A stretch of DNA of 64,000 nucleotides from Aquariibacter albus (GTDB lineage: Bacteria; Pseudomonadota; Gammaproteobacteria; Burkholderiales; Burkholderiaceae_C): the NCBI RefSeq assembly GCF_014145335.1, contig NZ_JACIVI010000001.1:930001-994000 (forward strand). Reading direction: 5' to 3'. A model generated the notes under the pieces. It was given only the letters and a program-made list of their open reading frames with translations. It was not told where the DNA came from and ran no database searches. Of this stretch, positions 10,955-20,447 are shown piece by piece. Positions within the stretch are counted from its first letter, which is position 1. Each line of letters starts with the position of its first letter. The position numbers and the translations under genes are program-made.

Positions 10955-11959
10955 TCAGGCGGCAATGCGTACGACCAGCCGCCCCCGCACCTGGCCGGCC
11001 AGCAGGCGGGCGGCCGCCGCGGGGGCCTCGGCCAGCGGAATCTCCTGGGTGATCGCGGCCAGCTTCGCGCGGTCCAGTTCCTCGGCCAGGCGGGCCCAGG
11101 CGGTCTCGCGCACGGCGCGCGGCTGGGTCACGCTGTTGATGCCGAGCAGGCTGACGCCGCGCAGGATGAAAGGCATCACCGTGGCCGGCAGGTCGGCCCC
11201 CTGGGCCAGGCCGCAGGCCGCCACCGCGCCTTCGCTGCGGGTCTGGGCCAGGGCGTTGACCAGGGTGTGGCTGCCGACGGAATCGACCACACCGGCCCAG
11301 CGCTCGCGTTGCAAGGGCTTGCCCGCCGCGCTCAGCAGGGCCCGGTCGATGACCTCGGCCGCACCCAGGCCGCGCAGGAAATCGCCCTCCTCCGCCTTGC
11401 CGGTGGCGGCCACCACCCGGTGGCCGCGGCTGGCCAGCAGCGCGACGGCCACGGAGCCGACCCCGCCGGTCGCCCCGGTGACCAGCACCTCGCCATCGCC
11501 CGGCTTCAGGCCGTGCCGCTCCAGGGCCATCAGGCAGAGCATGGCGGTGTAGCCGGCCGTGCCGATGGCCATGGCCTCGGCGCTGCCGAGGGTGGCCGGG
11601 CGGCGAACCAGCCAGTCGCCTGAGAGGCGGGCGCGCTCGGCCAGGCAGCCATGGTGGCCCTCGCCGACGCCCCAGCCGTTGAGCAGGACCTCGTCGCCCG
11701 GCTGCCAGTCGGGATGGCGGCTGCTGAGCACGGTGCCGGCACCGTCGATGCCCGCAATCAGCGGCCACTGCCGCACGATGGGCGCGCCGCGGCAGATGGC
11801 CAGGCCATCCTTGTAGTTCAAGGTGGAATGCCGGATGGCCAGGGTGACCTGACCCTCGGCCTCGGGCGGCAGCAGGCTGTCATCGACGGCACGCACGCTG
11901 GCACGCACGCCAGGGCGGCCCTCGGTCTCGGTGGCTTCGAGCAGCAGGGCTTGGAACAT
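10955..11959 (-). CDS. acuI: Acryloyl-CoA reductase-type oxidoreductase (AcuI/YhdH family)
   Basis: A 334-residue medium-chain reductase that reduces acryloyl-CoA to propionyl-CoA with NADPH. Family marks are STLNYKDGLAI, IAGIDGAGTV, NGWGVGEGHHGCLAE and the nucleotide loop VTGATGGVGS; no structural zinc cysteines are seen. GAGGAG lies 8 bases before the ATG at 11959. prpE follows in the same orientation after 197 bases, so both may serve propionyl-CoA formation. A physiological acrylate or DMSP source is not shown here. Confidence 0.88.
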   Translation of the reverse strand: MFQALLLEATETEGRPGVRASVRAVDDSLLPPEAEGQVTLAIRHSTLNYKDGLAICRGAPIVRQWPLIAGIDGAGTVLSSRHPDWQPGDEVLLNGWGVGEGHHGCLAERARLSGDWLVRRPATLGSAEAMAIGTAGYTAMLCLMALERHGLKPGDGEVLVTGATGGVGSVAVALLASRGHRVVAATGKAEEGDFLRGLGAAEVIDRALLSAAGKPLQRERWAGVVDSVGSHTLVNALAQTRSEGAVAACGLAQGADLPATVMPFILRGVSLLGINSVTQPRAVRETAWARLAEELDRAKLAAITQEIPLAEAPAAAARLLAGQVRGRLVVRIAA

Positions 11960-12156
11960 CGGGGACTCTCCTCTGGGGCGACAAGGGGGCGTGCATCGCG
12001 ACCACCCGCGGGGGCCGCCTTGGTCTGGGCCTGGGCCCGGGCGGCCTGCGCGCGCGGGCGCGCGGCCCGGCCGGCCGTATGGTCGTCGATTTCGGCGCGC
12101 GGCGCTCCGTCCTCCCGGCTTGACCGCCTCCGGGGCCCTCGCTACCCTCGCGGCCC

Positions 12157-12849
12157 ATGCCGTTTGCCCGCCCCCCGTCCCGCGTCCTCCGCCTGCGACG
12201 CGTGTCGCGGGCGTGCTGGCGGAGCGGTCTGGCCATGCTGATCCTGGGGGGCGCCGCCCTCGGTCCGGCCGGGGCCGCCCCGGCCGCCCCACCGCCGGCC
12301 GCGGCCGCCAGCGCCAGCGACCCCCTGCTGCAGTTGCTCAGCGAGCGCGCGGCCCTGCCCCGTGGCGGGACCTCCGGCAGCCGCGCAGGCACCTGGGTGC
12401 CGGAGGAAGTGTCGGACTGGGCTTCCGACCTCGTGCTGTCGGCCATGAACTTCCTCGGGGTGCGCTACCGCTATGGCGGCCAGTCCGAGGACACCGGCTT
12501 CGACTGCAGCGGCTTCACCCGGCATGTCTTCGAGTCCACCCTGGGCCTGGTGCTGCCGCGCCGCTCGGCCGACCAGGCCCGCGCACCCGGTTGGCTGGCG
12601 GTCGAGCGCAACGAGCTCAAGCCGGGCGACCTGGTCTTCTTCAACACCCTGCGCAGCACCTTCTCGCACGTCGGCATCTACATCGGCGACGGCAAGTTCA
12701 TCCACTCGCCGCGCAGCGGGCAGAAGATCCAGATTGAGGACATGCGCATGGCCTACTGGGTCAAGCGCTACAACGGCGCGCGGCGTGCACCGATCGACGC
12801 GGCCGCCGCCCTGGCGGCGCTGCGCGGCTCAGCCCCCGCCGAGCGCTGA
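12157..12849 (+). CDS. Secreted NlpC/P60 cell-wall hydrolase
   Basis: A 230-residue putative peptidoglycan endopeptidase. An N-terminal hydrophobic signal sequence (to about residue 41, AGAAPAA) is followed by an Ala/Pro linker. The NlpC/P60 domain starts near 93 and carries the catalytic Cys in DCSGFTRHVF, the His in SHVGIYIGDG and a third polar residue in FIHSP. No SH3 or LysM domain is present. It is monocistronic and convergent with the PAS gene. Confidence 0.9.
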   Translation: MPFARPPSRVLRLRRVSRACWRSGLAMLILGGAALGPAGAAPAAPPPAAAASASDPLLQLLSERAALPRGGTSGSRAGTWVPEEVSDWASDLVLSAMNFLGVRYRYGGQSEDTGFDCSGFTRHVFESTLGLVLPRRSADQARAPGWLAVERNELKPGDLVFFNTLRSTFSHVGIYIGDGKFIHSPRSGQKIQIEDMRMAYWVKRYNGARRAPIDAAAALAALRGSAPAER

Positions 12850-12872
12850 GCCGGGGCCGCAGGCCGGCCGGC

Positions 12873-14372
12873 TCAGAGCGGACCCGCGCCCGCTTCCTCC
12901 GGCCGGTGCAGGCCCCGGGCCCGCAGCGCACTGCGCGCCTGTTCGCGTTCGCTGACATCGATGGCGAAGCCCGTGTAGCCCAGCGGGGCCTTGCCCTTGG
13001 GGCTGTGGAGCGGTGCCAGCACCAGTTCCAGCGGGCGTTCCCCGCCATCGCGCCGCAGCAGACGGGCCAGCACCTTGGCCCCGGGTTCGACCACGGCCCC
13101 CGGCGCGAACAGGCCATCGATCAGCTGACGGTCGGCCGCCACGAAGAGCTCGGCCAGGCGGCGCCCGATCGCGTACTCCTGGGGATGGCCGCTGAAGAGC
13201 TGCCAGCGGCCGTTGACGAAGCCGACGCGCCCTTCGGCATCGGTGCGGAACATCAGCTCCTGCACGTTGTCGACCAGCGCGCTCAACATCTGCTCGCGAT
13301 CACGCAGCGCGGCCATGGACTGGGCGAGGGCCTTGCGGGCCTCCGCCTGCACCCGCAGGCTGCGGGTGGCCAGGCCGGACAGCAGGAGCAGCGCGGCCAC
13401 CGCGAACAAGCTCAAGGCGGCAATCAGGCGGGCCTGATCGGCCCAGCCGGTCATGGCCTCGCCGAGCTTGCGCTCCACCACCACCACCAGCGGGTAGCTG
13501 CGCAGCACCCGCCAGGCCAGCACGTACTCGCCCGGATCGATGCCGGCTCCGATCAGGCTGCCGTGCTCGGCCCGCGGCAGATGCTGGGCCCAGACCGGCA
13601 TCAGGCTCAGATCGGTGCCGGGCTGGGCATCGACGTCGGCGCCCGGCACCAGCAGCCGGCCGTCGTAGCTGGCCAACGAGGCCCTGTGCCCGCTGGGCAT
13701 GGACGTCATGCCGAAATGGTTGGCGAAGGCATCGGGATTCAGCACGGCCACCAGATAAAAGCCATTGAAGGCGCCGACCTCGATGGCCCGCACCATCGGC
13801 ATCAGGTTGCGCGGCTGGGGGGTCGGCGGGGCGCCCTGCGCCAGATCGTCCAGATCCCGGGCGCGCTGCATCGGCCCCAGCCGGGGAATCGGCCGGTCGG
13901 GCCGCAGGCCGACGCGGCGCAGGTCGATGCGCACGCCCACGTTGTCGCTGCGCGTGCTGCCGAGCACGCGGCCCTCGGCCGATACCAGCGACAGGCTGCG
14001 CAGCGCGGCCACGCCCTGCAGCGTCGGGTCCAGCAGGGCGGCATCCACCAGCTTGTGCGGGGACGTGTGGCCTTCGCTGCTGCCCGCCCCCTCGATCGCA
14101 CCGGCCAGGGTGGCCAGGGTCAGGTCGATGGTTTCCAGGCTGCGGGTGGTGTGGTCCTCCAGCACCCGGGCGATGAGCTCGGCCTGGCGGCGCTCGTCGA
14201 CCAGCACCTCCGATCGCAGATGCGCTGCAACTGCAAGGGCCAGCCCCAGCACCACGGCGATCATCAGGCCGAAGGCCCAGCGTGCGCCGGCCGGGGTCAA
14301 CCAGCGCTGCGCCTGGAGCAGGCCCTCGTGGTCTGCCCCCGGAGGGGTCTCGGCCGGGGCCAGGATCCTCAT
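12873..14372 (-). CDS. Membrane Cache-PAS sensor without output domain
   Basis: Residues 31-52 and 315-335 are membrane helices. Between them lies a ~260-residue periplasmic sensor of the dCache type (VLVDERRQAELIARVLEDHT, then NPDAFANHFG). A PAS-PAC domain follows (352-475, ending GYTGFAIDVSEREQA). The protein ends ~25 residues after PAC, where a GGDEF, EAL or kinase module would normally begin. Its start overlaps the stop of the solute-binding gene (ATGA), so the two are coupled. It may signal through a partner or be a truncated diguanylate cyclase. Confidence 0.8.
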   Translation of the reverse strand: MRILAPAETPPGADHEGLLQAQRWLTPAGARWAFGLMIAVVLGLALAVAAHLRSEVLVDERRQAELIARVLEDHTTRSLETIDLTLATLAGAIEGAGSSEGHTSPHKLVDAALLDPTLQGVAALRSLSLVSAEGRVLGSTRSDNVGVRIDLRRVGLRPDRPIPRLGPMQRARDLDDLAQGAPPTPQPRNLMPMVRAIEVGAFNGFYLVAVLNPDAFANHFGMTSMPSGHRASLASYDGRLLVPGADVDAQPGTDLSLMPVWAQHLPRAEHGSLIGAGIDPGEYVLAWRVLRSYPLVVVVERKLGEAMTGWADQARLIAALSLFAVAALLLLSGLATRSLRVQAEARKALAQSMAALRDREQMLSALVDNVQELMFRTDAEGRVGFVNGRWQLFSGHPQEYAIGRRLAELFVAADRQLIDGLFAPGAVVEPGAKVLARLLRRDGGERPLELVLAPLHSPKGKAPLGYTGFAIDVSEREQARSALRARGLHRPEEAGAGPL

Positions 14373-15262
14373 GGTCCGACGACGATCGGCGCCAGGCCAT
14401 GGCGGCGGGCCAGGCTCAGCAAGCGTCCGTCCTGGCGGATGCGCAGGACGAAGGCGTCCACCTCGGCCAGCCAGCCGGGCTGGCCCGGCTGCATGGCGTA
14501 GGCATAGGGCAGCACGTGGAAGGGCTCGGGCGGCTCGATCAGCCGGGCCCAGTCCGCGTTGTCGAGCAGGCGACGGCTGTAGGGGTAGTCGGTCATGAAG
14601 ACGTCGACCCGGCCGGCCTCCAGTTCGCGTTCGCGGCTCATCGGCGGACGAATCACCCGCAGCTGGGCCTGCTTGAGCGTCTCGCCCATCACCGGTTCCA
14701 TGAAGGTCCCGGCCTGCACCGCGACGACGACCCCCGGGCGGTCAATATCCGCCCAGCGCTTCACGATCCGGCTGCTCCGGGTGGTCACGGCATAGATCCC
14801 GCTCCGCAGGTAGGGCTGGGAGAAGGCCAGGTGCCGGGCCCGCTGCGGCAGCACGCCGATAGCGAACATGGCCAGGTCGCAGCGCTCGCCCAGCAGGTCG
14901 TCGATCAGCGTGCCGAAGGACGACTCCACATAGACCATGGGCACGCCGAGCTGCTCGGCGAACAGGCGGGACAGGTCGATGTCCAGGCCGACGAGCTGCT
15001 GGTTGCGCGGGTTGCGCCAGGTGATGCCGTAGTAGCCGGTCCAGATGCAGACCCGCAGGGGCTGGCCGGCCCGCAGCTGGTGGAGCACCCTTTCCTCGGG
15101 GGCCGTGGCCTGCCGGGCCAGCGGGCTGGACAAGCGCAAGGTCGCCGCCTCGGCCGGCACCCAGGCGGCCACGGCAAGCGTGCAGGCGATCCGCAAAGCG
15201 CCCGCGACGCGGATCAGGAGGCCCACCGCAGAACCTTGAACACGCAGCATGCCCGTGATCAT
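14369..15262 (-). CDS. Family-3 extracellular solute-binding protein
   Basis: A 297-residue periplasmic binding protein of the amino-acid/GltI type. After a signal sequence (~residues 15-40) it shows GLDIDLSRLFAEQLGVP, LIDDLLGERCDLAMFAIGV and FSQPYLRSGIYAV, all typical of SBP_bac_3. No permease or ATPase lies next to it. Its stop overlaps the Cache-PAS gene, so it more likely presents a ligand to that sensor than feeds a transporter. The start at 15262 is preferred; 15250 is possible. Confidence 0.82.
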   Translation of the reverse strand: MITGMLRVQGSAVGLLIRVAGALRIACTLAVAAWVPAEAATLRLSSPLARQATAPEERVLHQLRAGQPLRVCIWTGYYGITWRNPRNQQLVGLDIDLSRLFAEQLGVPMVYVESSFGTLIDDLLGERCDLAMFAIGVLPQRARHLAFSQPYLRSGIYAVTTRSSRIVKRWADIDRPGVVVAVQAGTFMEPVMGETLKQAQLRVIRPPMSRERELEAGRVDVFMTDYPYSRRLLDNADWARLIEPPEPFHVLPYAYAMQPGQPGWLAEVDAFVLRIRQDGRLLSLARRHGLAPIVVGP

Positions 15263-15331
15263 CCCACCAAAGCCGACCCGCTCCCGCCTCGGAGCCCTTC
15301 CTAGAATGCGGGCGCACTCCGGACCTGCTCG

Positions 15332-15889
15332 ATGCCCTTCCTCCTGCGCCTGATCGCCCCGATCGACCGCCTCAGCCTGGCCCTGGCCGGCTTGCTGCGC
15401 TGGGGCGTGCTGCTGGCCGTGCTGCTCTCGGCCGCCAACGCCCTCCTGCGCAAGACCCTGGACCTGGGCAGCAACGCCCTGCTGGAAGGGCAGTGGTATC
15501 TCTTCGCCGCCGTCTTCCTGCTGGGCGCCGGACCGGTGCTGCTGCGCAACGGCCATGTGCGCATCGACGTGCTCGCGCAGCGCTTCGGCCTGCGGGTGCA
15601 GGCGCTGATCGACCTGCTCGGCCTGCTGCTCGTCGTGCTGCCGCTCTGCCTGCTGCTGATCGAGCTGTCCTGGCCGCTGTTCGCCGAGGCCTGGCGCTCA
15701 GGCGAGGCCAGCGCCAACGCCGGCGGCCTGCCGCGCTGGCCGGCCTGGGCCCTGCTGCCGCTGGGCTTCGGCCTGCTGGCCCTGCAGACAGGCGCCGAGG
15801 CCCTGCGCCGCCTGGCCTTCCTGGCGGGCGCCCTGCCCTCGCCCTACGCCGCCGCAGCCGCCCCCGCCGCCGGAGGCCCGCAGCCATGA
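15332..15889 (+). CDS. dctQ: TRAP transporter small permease (DctQ)
   Basis: A 185-residue membrane protein with four hydrophobic segments and the DctQ landmarks EGQWYLFAAVFLLGAG and NGHVRIDVLAQRFG. It forms the small subunit of a Na+-driven TRAP uptake system. The Ala/Pro-rich tail is longer than usual. Its stop overlaps the dctM start (ATGA). A TAGAAT box at 15302 may be the promoter. Confidence 0.92.
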   Translation: MPFLLRLIAPIDRLSLALAGLLRWGVLLAVLLSAANALLRKTLDLGSNALLEGQWYLFAAVFLLGAGPVLLRNGHVRIDVLAQRFGLRVQALIDLLGLLLVVLPLCLLLIELSWPLFAEAWRSGEASANAGGLPRWPAWALLPLGFGLLALQTGAEALRRLAFLAGALPSPYAAAAAPAAGGPQP

Positions 15890-17730
15890 GCGCCCTGCTG
15901 GTCGAGCACTTCGTCCCGCTGATGTTCGGGGGGCTGCTGCTGGTGCTGCTGTCGGGCCTGCCGGTGGCCTTCGGGCTGGCGGCCACCGGCCTGGGTTTCG
16001 GCCTGCTGGGCATCGGTCTGGAGCTGTTCCCGCCCGCGCTCTTCCAGGCCCTGCCGCTGCGGATCTTCGGGATCATGCAGAACGAGACCCTGCTGGCCAT
16101 TCCCTTCTTCACGCTGATGGGCCTGGTGCTGGAACGCTCGGGCCTGGCCGAGGACCTGCTCGACACGGTCGGCCAGGTCTTCGGCCCCTTGCGTGGCGGT
16201 CTGGCCGTGGCGGTGGTGCTGGTGGGCGCGCTGCTGGCCGCCACCACCGGGGTGATGGCGGCGGCGGTGATCTCGATGGGCCTGATCTCCCTGCCCATCA
16301 TGCTGCGCCACGGCTACCACCGGCCGCTGGCGGCGGGCGTCATCGCCGCCTCGGGCACCCTGGCCCAGGCCATCCCGCCCTCGCTGGTGCTGATCGTGCT
16401 GGCCGACCAGCTGGGCCGTTCGGTCGGCCAGCTCTATGCCGGCGCGCTGGGGCCGGGCCTGCTGCTGGTCGCGTCCTACCTGGTCTTCATCGCCCTCATG
16501 GCCTGGCTGAAGCCGCAGTGGCTGCCGGCCCTGCCACCCGAGGCGCGCGTGCACCGCGAAGCCAGCGGCCGCAGCGGCCACCGATCCCTCGGCCTGCTGC
16601 TGGCCCTGTGCGCAGCCGCCGGCTGGGCCTGGGCCCGGGTGCACGAAGCCTGGGTGAACGCCTGGCTGCAGCGCAGCACGCCCGCCCCGGGCGACGAGGT
16701 GCTGATCAGCGCCCTGGCCGTGGCGGCCGCCCTGGCCTTCGTGCTGGCCACGCTGAACCGTGCGCTGGGCCTGGGCGCGCTGTCGAAGCTGGCGGAGCAG
16801 GTCACCTTCGTGCTGATCCCGCCGCTGCTGCTGATCTTCCTGGTGCTGGGCACCATCTTCCTCGGCCTGGCCACGCCGACCGAGGGCGGTGCGCTCGGCG
16901 CCCTCGGCGCGCTGCTCATGGCCGCCACGCGGCGCCGGCTTGGCCGGAGCAGCCTGCGCGAGGCGCTGGATCGCACGGCGGAGCTGTCCTGCTTCGTGCT
17001 GTTCATCCTGATCGGCTCGACCGTCTTCAGCTTCACCTTCAACGCGGCCGACGGGCATCTCTGGGTCGAGCAGCTGTTTGCCGGCCTGCCCGGCGGCGCC
17101 TGGGGCTTCCTGCTGGTGGTGAACCTGCTGGTCTTCGGCCTGGGCATGTTCATCGACTTCTTCGAGATCGCCTTCATCGTCGTGCCGCTGCTGCTGCCGA
17201 CGGCCGAAAAGCTGCTGCCCGCGCTGCTGCCAGGCCTGCCACCGGAGGCGGTGATGGTCTGGTTCGGCGTGATGCTGGCGATGAACCTGCAGACCTCCTT
17301 CCTCACCCCGCCCTTCGGCTTCGCGCTCTTCTACCTGCGCAGCGTCGCGCCGGCCGCGCCCTGGCGCGATGCGGCCAGCGGCCGCACGCTGGAGGGCCTG
17401 AGCACCGCGCAGATCTACCGTGGCACCCTGCCCTTCATCGGCCTGCAGCTGGCGGTGGTGGCGGCCCTGGTGGTCTGGCCGGGCCTGGTCACGGACGGGC
17501 TGGACGATGCGGCCGCAAGCGCATCCCCCGCGGTCCAGACCGAGGGCCCGCGGGCCGAGCCGCTGCGGCTGCGCCCCGGGGCCAGCGTCTTCGACCTCAG
17601 CCCCGATCCGGACCGGCCCTTCGAGCCGCCGCCCGTCCCGCCCGAGGCCCTGGACGCCGAGCTGGCCGCCCGCGAGGCCGAGGCCCTGCGCGCCCTGCAG
17701 CAGCCCGCGCCCGCCGCCGCGCCACGCTGA
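15886..17730 (+). CDS. dctM: TRAP transporter large permease (DctM), enlarged form
   Basis: A 614-residue DctM permease; the usual length is ~430. The N-terminal half shows LSGLPVAFGLAATGLGFGLL, NETLLAIPFFTLMGLVLERSG and TGVMAAAVISMGLIS. About 100 residues are inserted mid-protein (~205-300, WLPALPPEARVHREAS and on), and a ~75-residue Pro-rich cytoplasmic tail follows the last helix. This larger layout occurs in TRAP systems for 2-oxoacids. It is coupled to dctQ and convergent with the receptor gene. Confidence 0.92.
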   Translation: MSALLVEHFVPLMFGGLLLVLLSGLPVAFGLAATGLGFGLLGIGLELFPPALFQALPLRIFGIMQNETLLAIPFFTLMGLVLERSGLAEDLLDTVGQVFGPLRGGLAVAVVLVGALLAATTGVMAAAVISMGLISLPIMLRHGYHRPLAAGVIAASGTLAQAIPPSLVLIVLADQLGRSVGQLYAGALGPGLLLVASYLVFIALMAWLKPQWLPALPPEARVHREASGRSGHRSLGLLLALCAAAGWAWARVHEAWVNAWLQRSTPAPGDEVLISALAVAAALAFVLATLNRALGLGALSKLAEQVTFVLIPPLLLIFLVLGTIFLGLATPTEGGALGALGALLMAATRRRLGRSSLREALDRTAELSCFVLFILIGSTVFSFTFNAADGHLWVEQLFAGLPGGAWGFLLVVNLLVFGLGMFIDFFEIAFIVVPLLLPTAEKLLPALLPGLPPEAVMVWFGVMLAMNLQTSFLTPPFGFALFYLRSVAPAAPWRDAASGRTLEGLSTAQIYRGTLPFIGLQLAVVAALVVWPGLVTDGLDDAAASASPAVQTEGPRAEPLRLRPGASVFDLSPDPDRPFEPPPVPPEALDAELAAREAEALRALQQPAPAAAPR

Positions 17731-17810
17731 GCGGCCGGCACGGGGGCCGCCGCCCGCGGCCCGCTGCCGCCCCCGCCGCAGCGCATCTGCGCCCGGCTGC
17801 CGCCCCAGCC

Positions 17811-18893
17811 TCAGAGCCGCAAGCCCTGCATATAGCTGTCGTAACGCGCCTCGGTGAAGCGGAACCACAGGTTCTGCTCGCGCCGGAAGGCTGCGTAATC
17901 GGCGTAGACGGTGCGCCAGTTCGGGTTGCGCTGGCCGATCTCGTCGTAGAGCGCCATCGCATGCTGGTAGGCCGCATCCAGCACCGCGCGCGGGAAGGCC
18001 ACCGGCCGGGCCTTCTGCCGCACCAGCTCGCGGAAGGCCGCCGGGTTGCGCGCGTCGTAGGCCGCCTGCATGTTGACGTGGGCCTGCATGGCCGCCGTCT
18101 CCACCATGGCCTGGTAGTCGGCCGGCAGCTTGGCCCAGGCCTCGGTGTTGATGAAGAAGTCGAGCTGCGGCCCGCCCTCCCACCAACCCGGGTAGTGGTA
18201 GATCGGCGCCACCTTGTGCAGGCCGAGCTTCAGGTCGTCGTAGGGGCCGACCCACTCGGCCGCATCGAGCGTGCCCTTCTCCAGCGCCTGGTAGACCTCG
18301 CCGCCCGGCAGGTTCTGCGGCACCACGCCCATGCGCTCGACCACCCGGCCCGCGAAGCCGCCGATGCGGAACTTCAGGCCCTTCATGTCGGCCAGGCCCT
18401 TGATCTCGCGCCGGTACCAGCCGCCCATCTGCACCCCGGTGTTGCCGCCGGGGAAGTTGATGACCTTGTACTGCGCGTAGAAGGCGCGCATCAGCTTCAG
18501 GCCCTGGCCGTCGATCATCCAGGCGCTCATCTGGCGCGAGTTCAGGCCGAAGGGGATGGTGCAGCCGATGGCGAAAGTCTCGTCCTTGCCGAAGTAGTAG
18601 TAGGGCGCGGTGTGGCCGATCTCGACCGTGCCGCCCTGCACGCCGTCCAGCACGGCCAGCGGCGGCATCAGCTCGCCGCCCGGATGCACGCTGATCTGGA
18701 AGCGCCCGCCGGACATGGCCGCCACCCGGCGCGAGAAGACCTCGGCCGCGCCGTAGATGGTGTCGAGCGACTTCGGGAAGCTCGAGGCCAGGCGCCAGCG
18801 CAGCGCCGGCTGCGCGCCGACCACGGCCGGCGCCGTGCCGGCAGCCAGCACGCCCGCCAGGCCGGCGTGGCGAACGAAGGAACGGCGTTGCAT
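17811..18893 (-). CDS. TRAP substrate-binding protein, TakP-like (2-oxoacid receptor)
   Basis: A 360-residue periplasmic receptor with a Tat-type leader (MQRRSF). It closely follows the 2-oxoacid receptor TakP: WRLASSFPKSLDTIYGAAEV, FPGGNTGVQMGGWYRREI, LKFRIGGFAGRVVERMGVVP and WVGPYDDLKLG. The last motifs contain the residues that hold the carboxylate and Na+ in TakP, so pyruvate or another 2-oxoacid is the likely ligand. It is on the opposite strand to dctQM and needs its own promoter. Confidence 0.9.
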   Translation of the reverse strand: MQRRSFVRHAGLAGVLAAGTAPAVVGAQPALRWRLASSFPKSLDTIYGAAEVFSRRVAAMSGGRFQISVHPGGELMPPLAVLDGVQGGTVEIGHTAPYYYFGKDETFAIGCTIPFGLNSRQMSAWMIDGQGLKLMRAFYAQYKVINFPGGNTGVQMGGWYRREIKGLADMKGLKFRIGGFAGRVVERMGVVPQNLPGGEVYQALEKGTLDAAEWVGPYDDLKLGLHKVAPIYHYPGWWEGGPQLDFFINTEAWAKLPADYQAMVETAAMQAHVNMQAAYDARNPAAFRELVRQKARPVAFPRAVLDAAYQHAMALYDEIGQRNPNWRTVYADYAAFRREQNLWFRFTEARYDSYMQGLRL

Positions 18894-18927
18894 CGCGCGG
18901 GCTCCAGGGCAGAAACGGAAGGCCGGC

Positions 18928-20355
18928 TCAGGCGCCGGCGATCTTCATGCGGTCGACCAGCACCGAGCCGATGGTCTTGCCGCCGAAGGTGTAGGCGTCG
19001 GCCCCCACGGCCACGATGCCCTTGAGCATCTTCGGCAGCGAGCCGGCGATCGTCACCTCGCTGACCGGGTGGACGATCTTGCCGCCCTCCACCCAGTAGC
19101 CGGCCGCGCCGCGCGAGTAGTCGCCGGTCACGTAGTTCACGCCCTGGCCCATCAGCTCGGTCACGAAGAGGCCGCGATCGAGCTTGCGCAGCATCGCGTC
19201 CAGGTCGTCGCCCGCCTGGGTGCGGCGGCTGCGCAGCGTCAGGTTGTGCGAACCGCCGGCATGGCCGGTCGTCTTCATGCCCAGCTTGCGCGCCGAGTAG
19301 GTGGACAGGAAATAGCCCTGCACCACGCCGCCCTGCACCACGCGGCGGGCGCGGGTGGCCACGCCCTCGTCGTCGAAGGGCGAACTGGCCTTGCCGCGCA
19401 GCAGGTGCGGGTCCTCGTCGAGGTCGATGTGCCGGGCGAACACCGGCTTGCCCAGGCTTTCCGTCAGGAAGCTGGCCTTGCGGTAGAGCGCGCCGCCGCT
19501 GGTGGCCTGCACATAGGCGCCTAGCAGGCCCACCGCCACCGGCGACTCGAACAGCACCGGCACCTCGCAGGTCGGGATCTTGCGGCCATGCAGGCGGGCC
19601 AGCGCGCGTTCGGCGGCGTAGCGGCCGACGGCCTCGGGTGCGGCCAGCGCGTCCGGGTGGCGTTCGGAGCTGTACCAGTAGTCCCGCTCCATCTCGCGCC
19701 CCAGCTGGGCGATCGGCGCCACCGAGAGCGAGTGCCGCGAGCTGGGGTAACCCCCGCGGAAGCCGCGCGAATTGCCCGCCCAGAAATGCGCCTGCTGCAC
19801 CGAGACCGAGGCACCCTCGGAATTGCGGATGCGCCGGTCCACCGCAAAGGCGGCCGCCTCGCAGCGCTGGGCGATCTCCACCGCGCCCGCGGCATCCAGC
19901 GCCCAGGGGTGGTAGAGGTCCAGGTCGCGCCCCACCTCCTCGGCGGTGGCCATGTCCTCGGCCTCGGGCAGGCCGGCCGCCGGGTCCTCGGCGGTGAAAC
20001 GGGCGATGTCGTAGGCCGCGCGCACCGTCTGCGCAATGGCCGCCGCGGAGAAGTCCGAGGTGCTGGCATGCCCGCGGCGCTGGCCCAGGTAGACGCTGAC
20101 GCCCAGCGACTTGTCGCGGTTGCGCTCCACCGTCTCCACCTCGCCCTTGCGCACCTGCACCGTCAGACCGGCCCCCTCGCTGACCTCAGCTGCGGCATCG
20201 CTGGCGCCGAGCTTGCGGGCCTCGGCCAGGGTCTGCTCGACCAGGGCCTGGAACTGCGCGGGCGGATAGGCAAAACCGGTGGCGGCCAGGGCCGCGCTGC
20301 GGCGGGAGGCGGCCTCGACGGCGGCAAGGGTCGGGAAGATCGGGGCGTGGGGCAT
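18928..20355 (-). CDS. pmbA: Metalloprotease subunit TldE/PmbA
   Basis: PmbA (TldE) works with TldD as a peptidase that trims peptides and helps mature some RiPPs. The 475-residue protein has the family features VQVRKGEVETVERNRDKSLG, GHAGGSHNLTL and the C-terminal YSRGAAGYWVEGGKIVHPV. PmbA lacks the HExxxH zinc motif of TldD, and none is seen here. The start MPHAPIF at 20355 fits; the upstream frame has no homology. It is divergent from yjgA, as in many Burkholderiales. Confidence 0.94.
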   Translation of the reverse strand: MPHAPIFPTLAAVEAASRRSAALAATGFAYPPAQFQALVEQTLAEARKLGASDAAAEVSEGAGLTVQVRKGEVETVERNRDKSLGVSVYLGQRRGHASTSDFSAAAIAQTVRAAYDIARFTAEDPAAGLPEAEDMATAEEVGRDLDLYHPWALDAAGAVEIAQRCEAAAFAVDRRIRNSEGASVSVQQAHFWAGNSRGFRGGYPSSRHSLSVAPIAQLGREMERDYWYSSERHPDALAAPEAVGRYAAERALARLHGRKIPTCEVPVLFESPVAVGLLGAYVQATSGGALYRKASFLTESLGKPVFARHIDLDEDPHLLRGKASSPFDDEGVATRARRVVQGGVVQGYFLSTYSARKLGMKTTGHAGGSHNLTLRSRRTQAGDDLDAMLRKLDRGLFVTELMGQGVNYVTGDYSRGAAGYWVEGGKIVHPVSEVTIAGSLPKMLKGIVAVGADAYTFGGKTIGSVLVDRMKIAGA

Positions 20356-20447
20356 GGGCACGAAAGGTCGGATCGGGTCCGCGGGCCGCGCCGGCCGGAA
20401 GGCCGCGCCGGGCCTGCGGGCCGTCAAACCTATGATACGGGCCCCTT

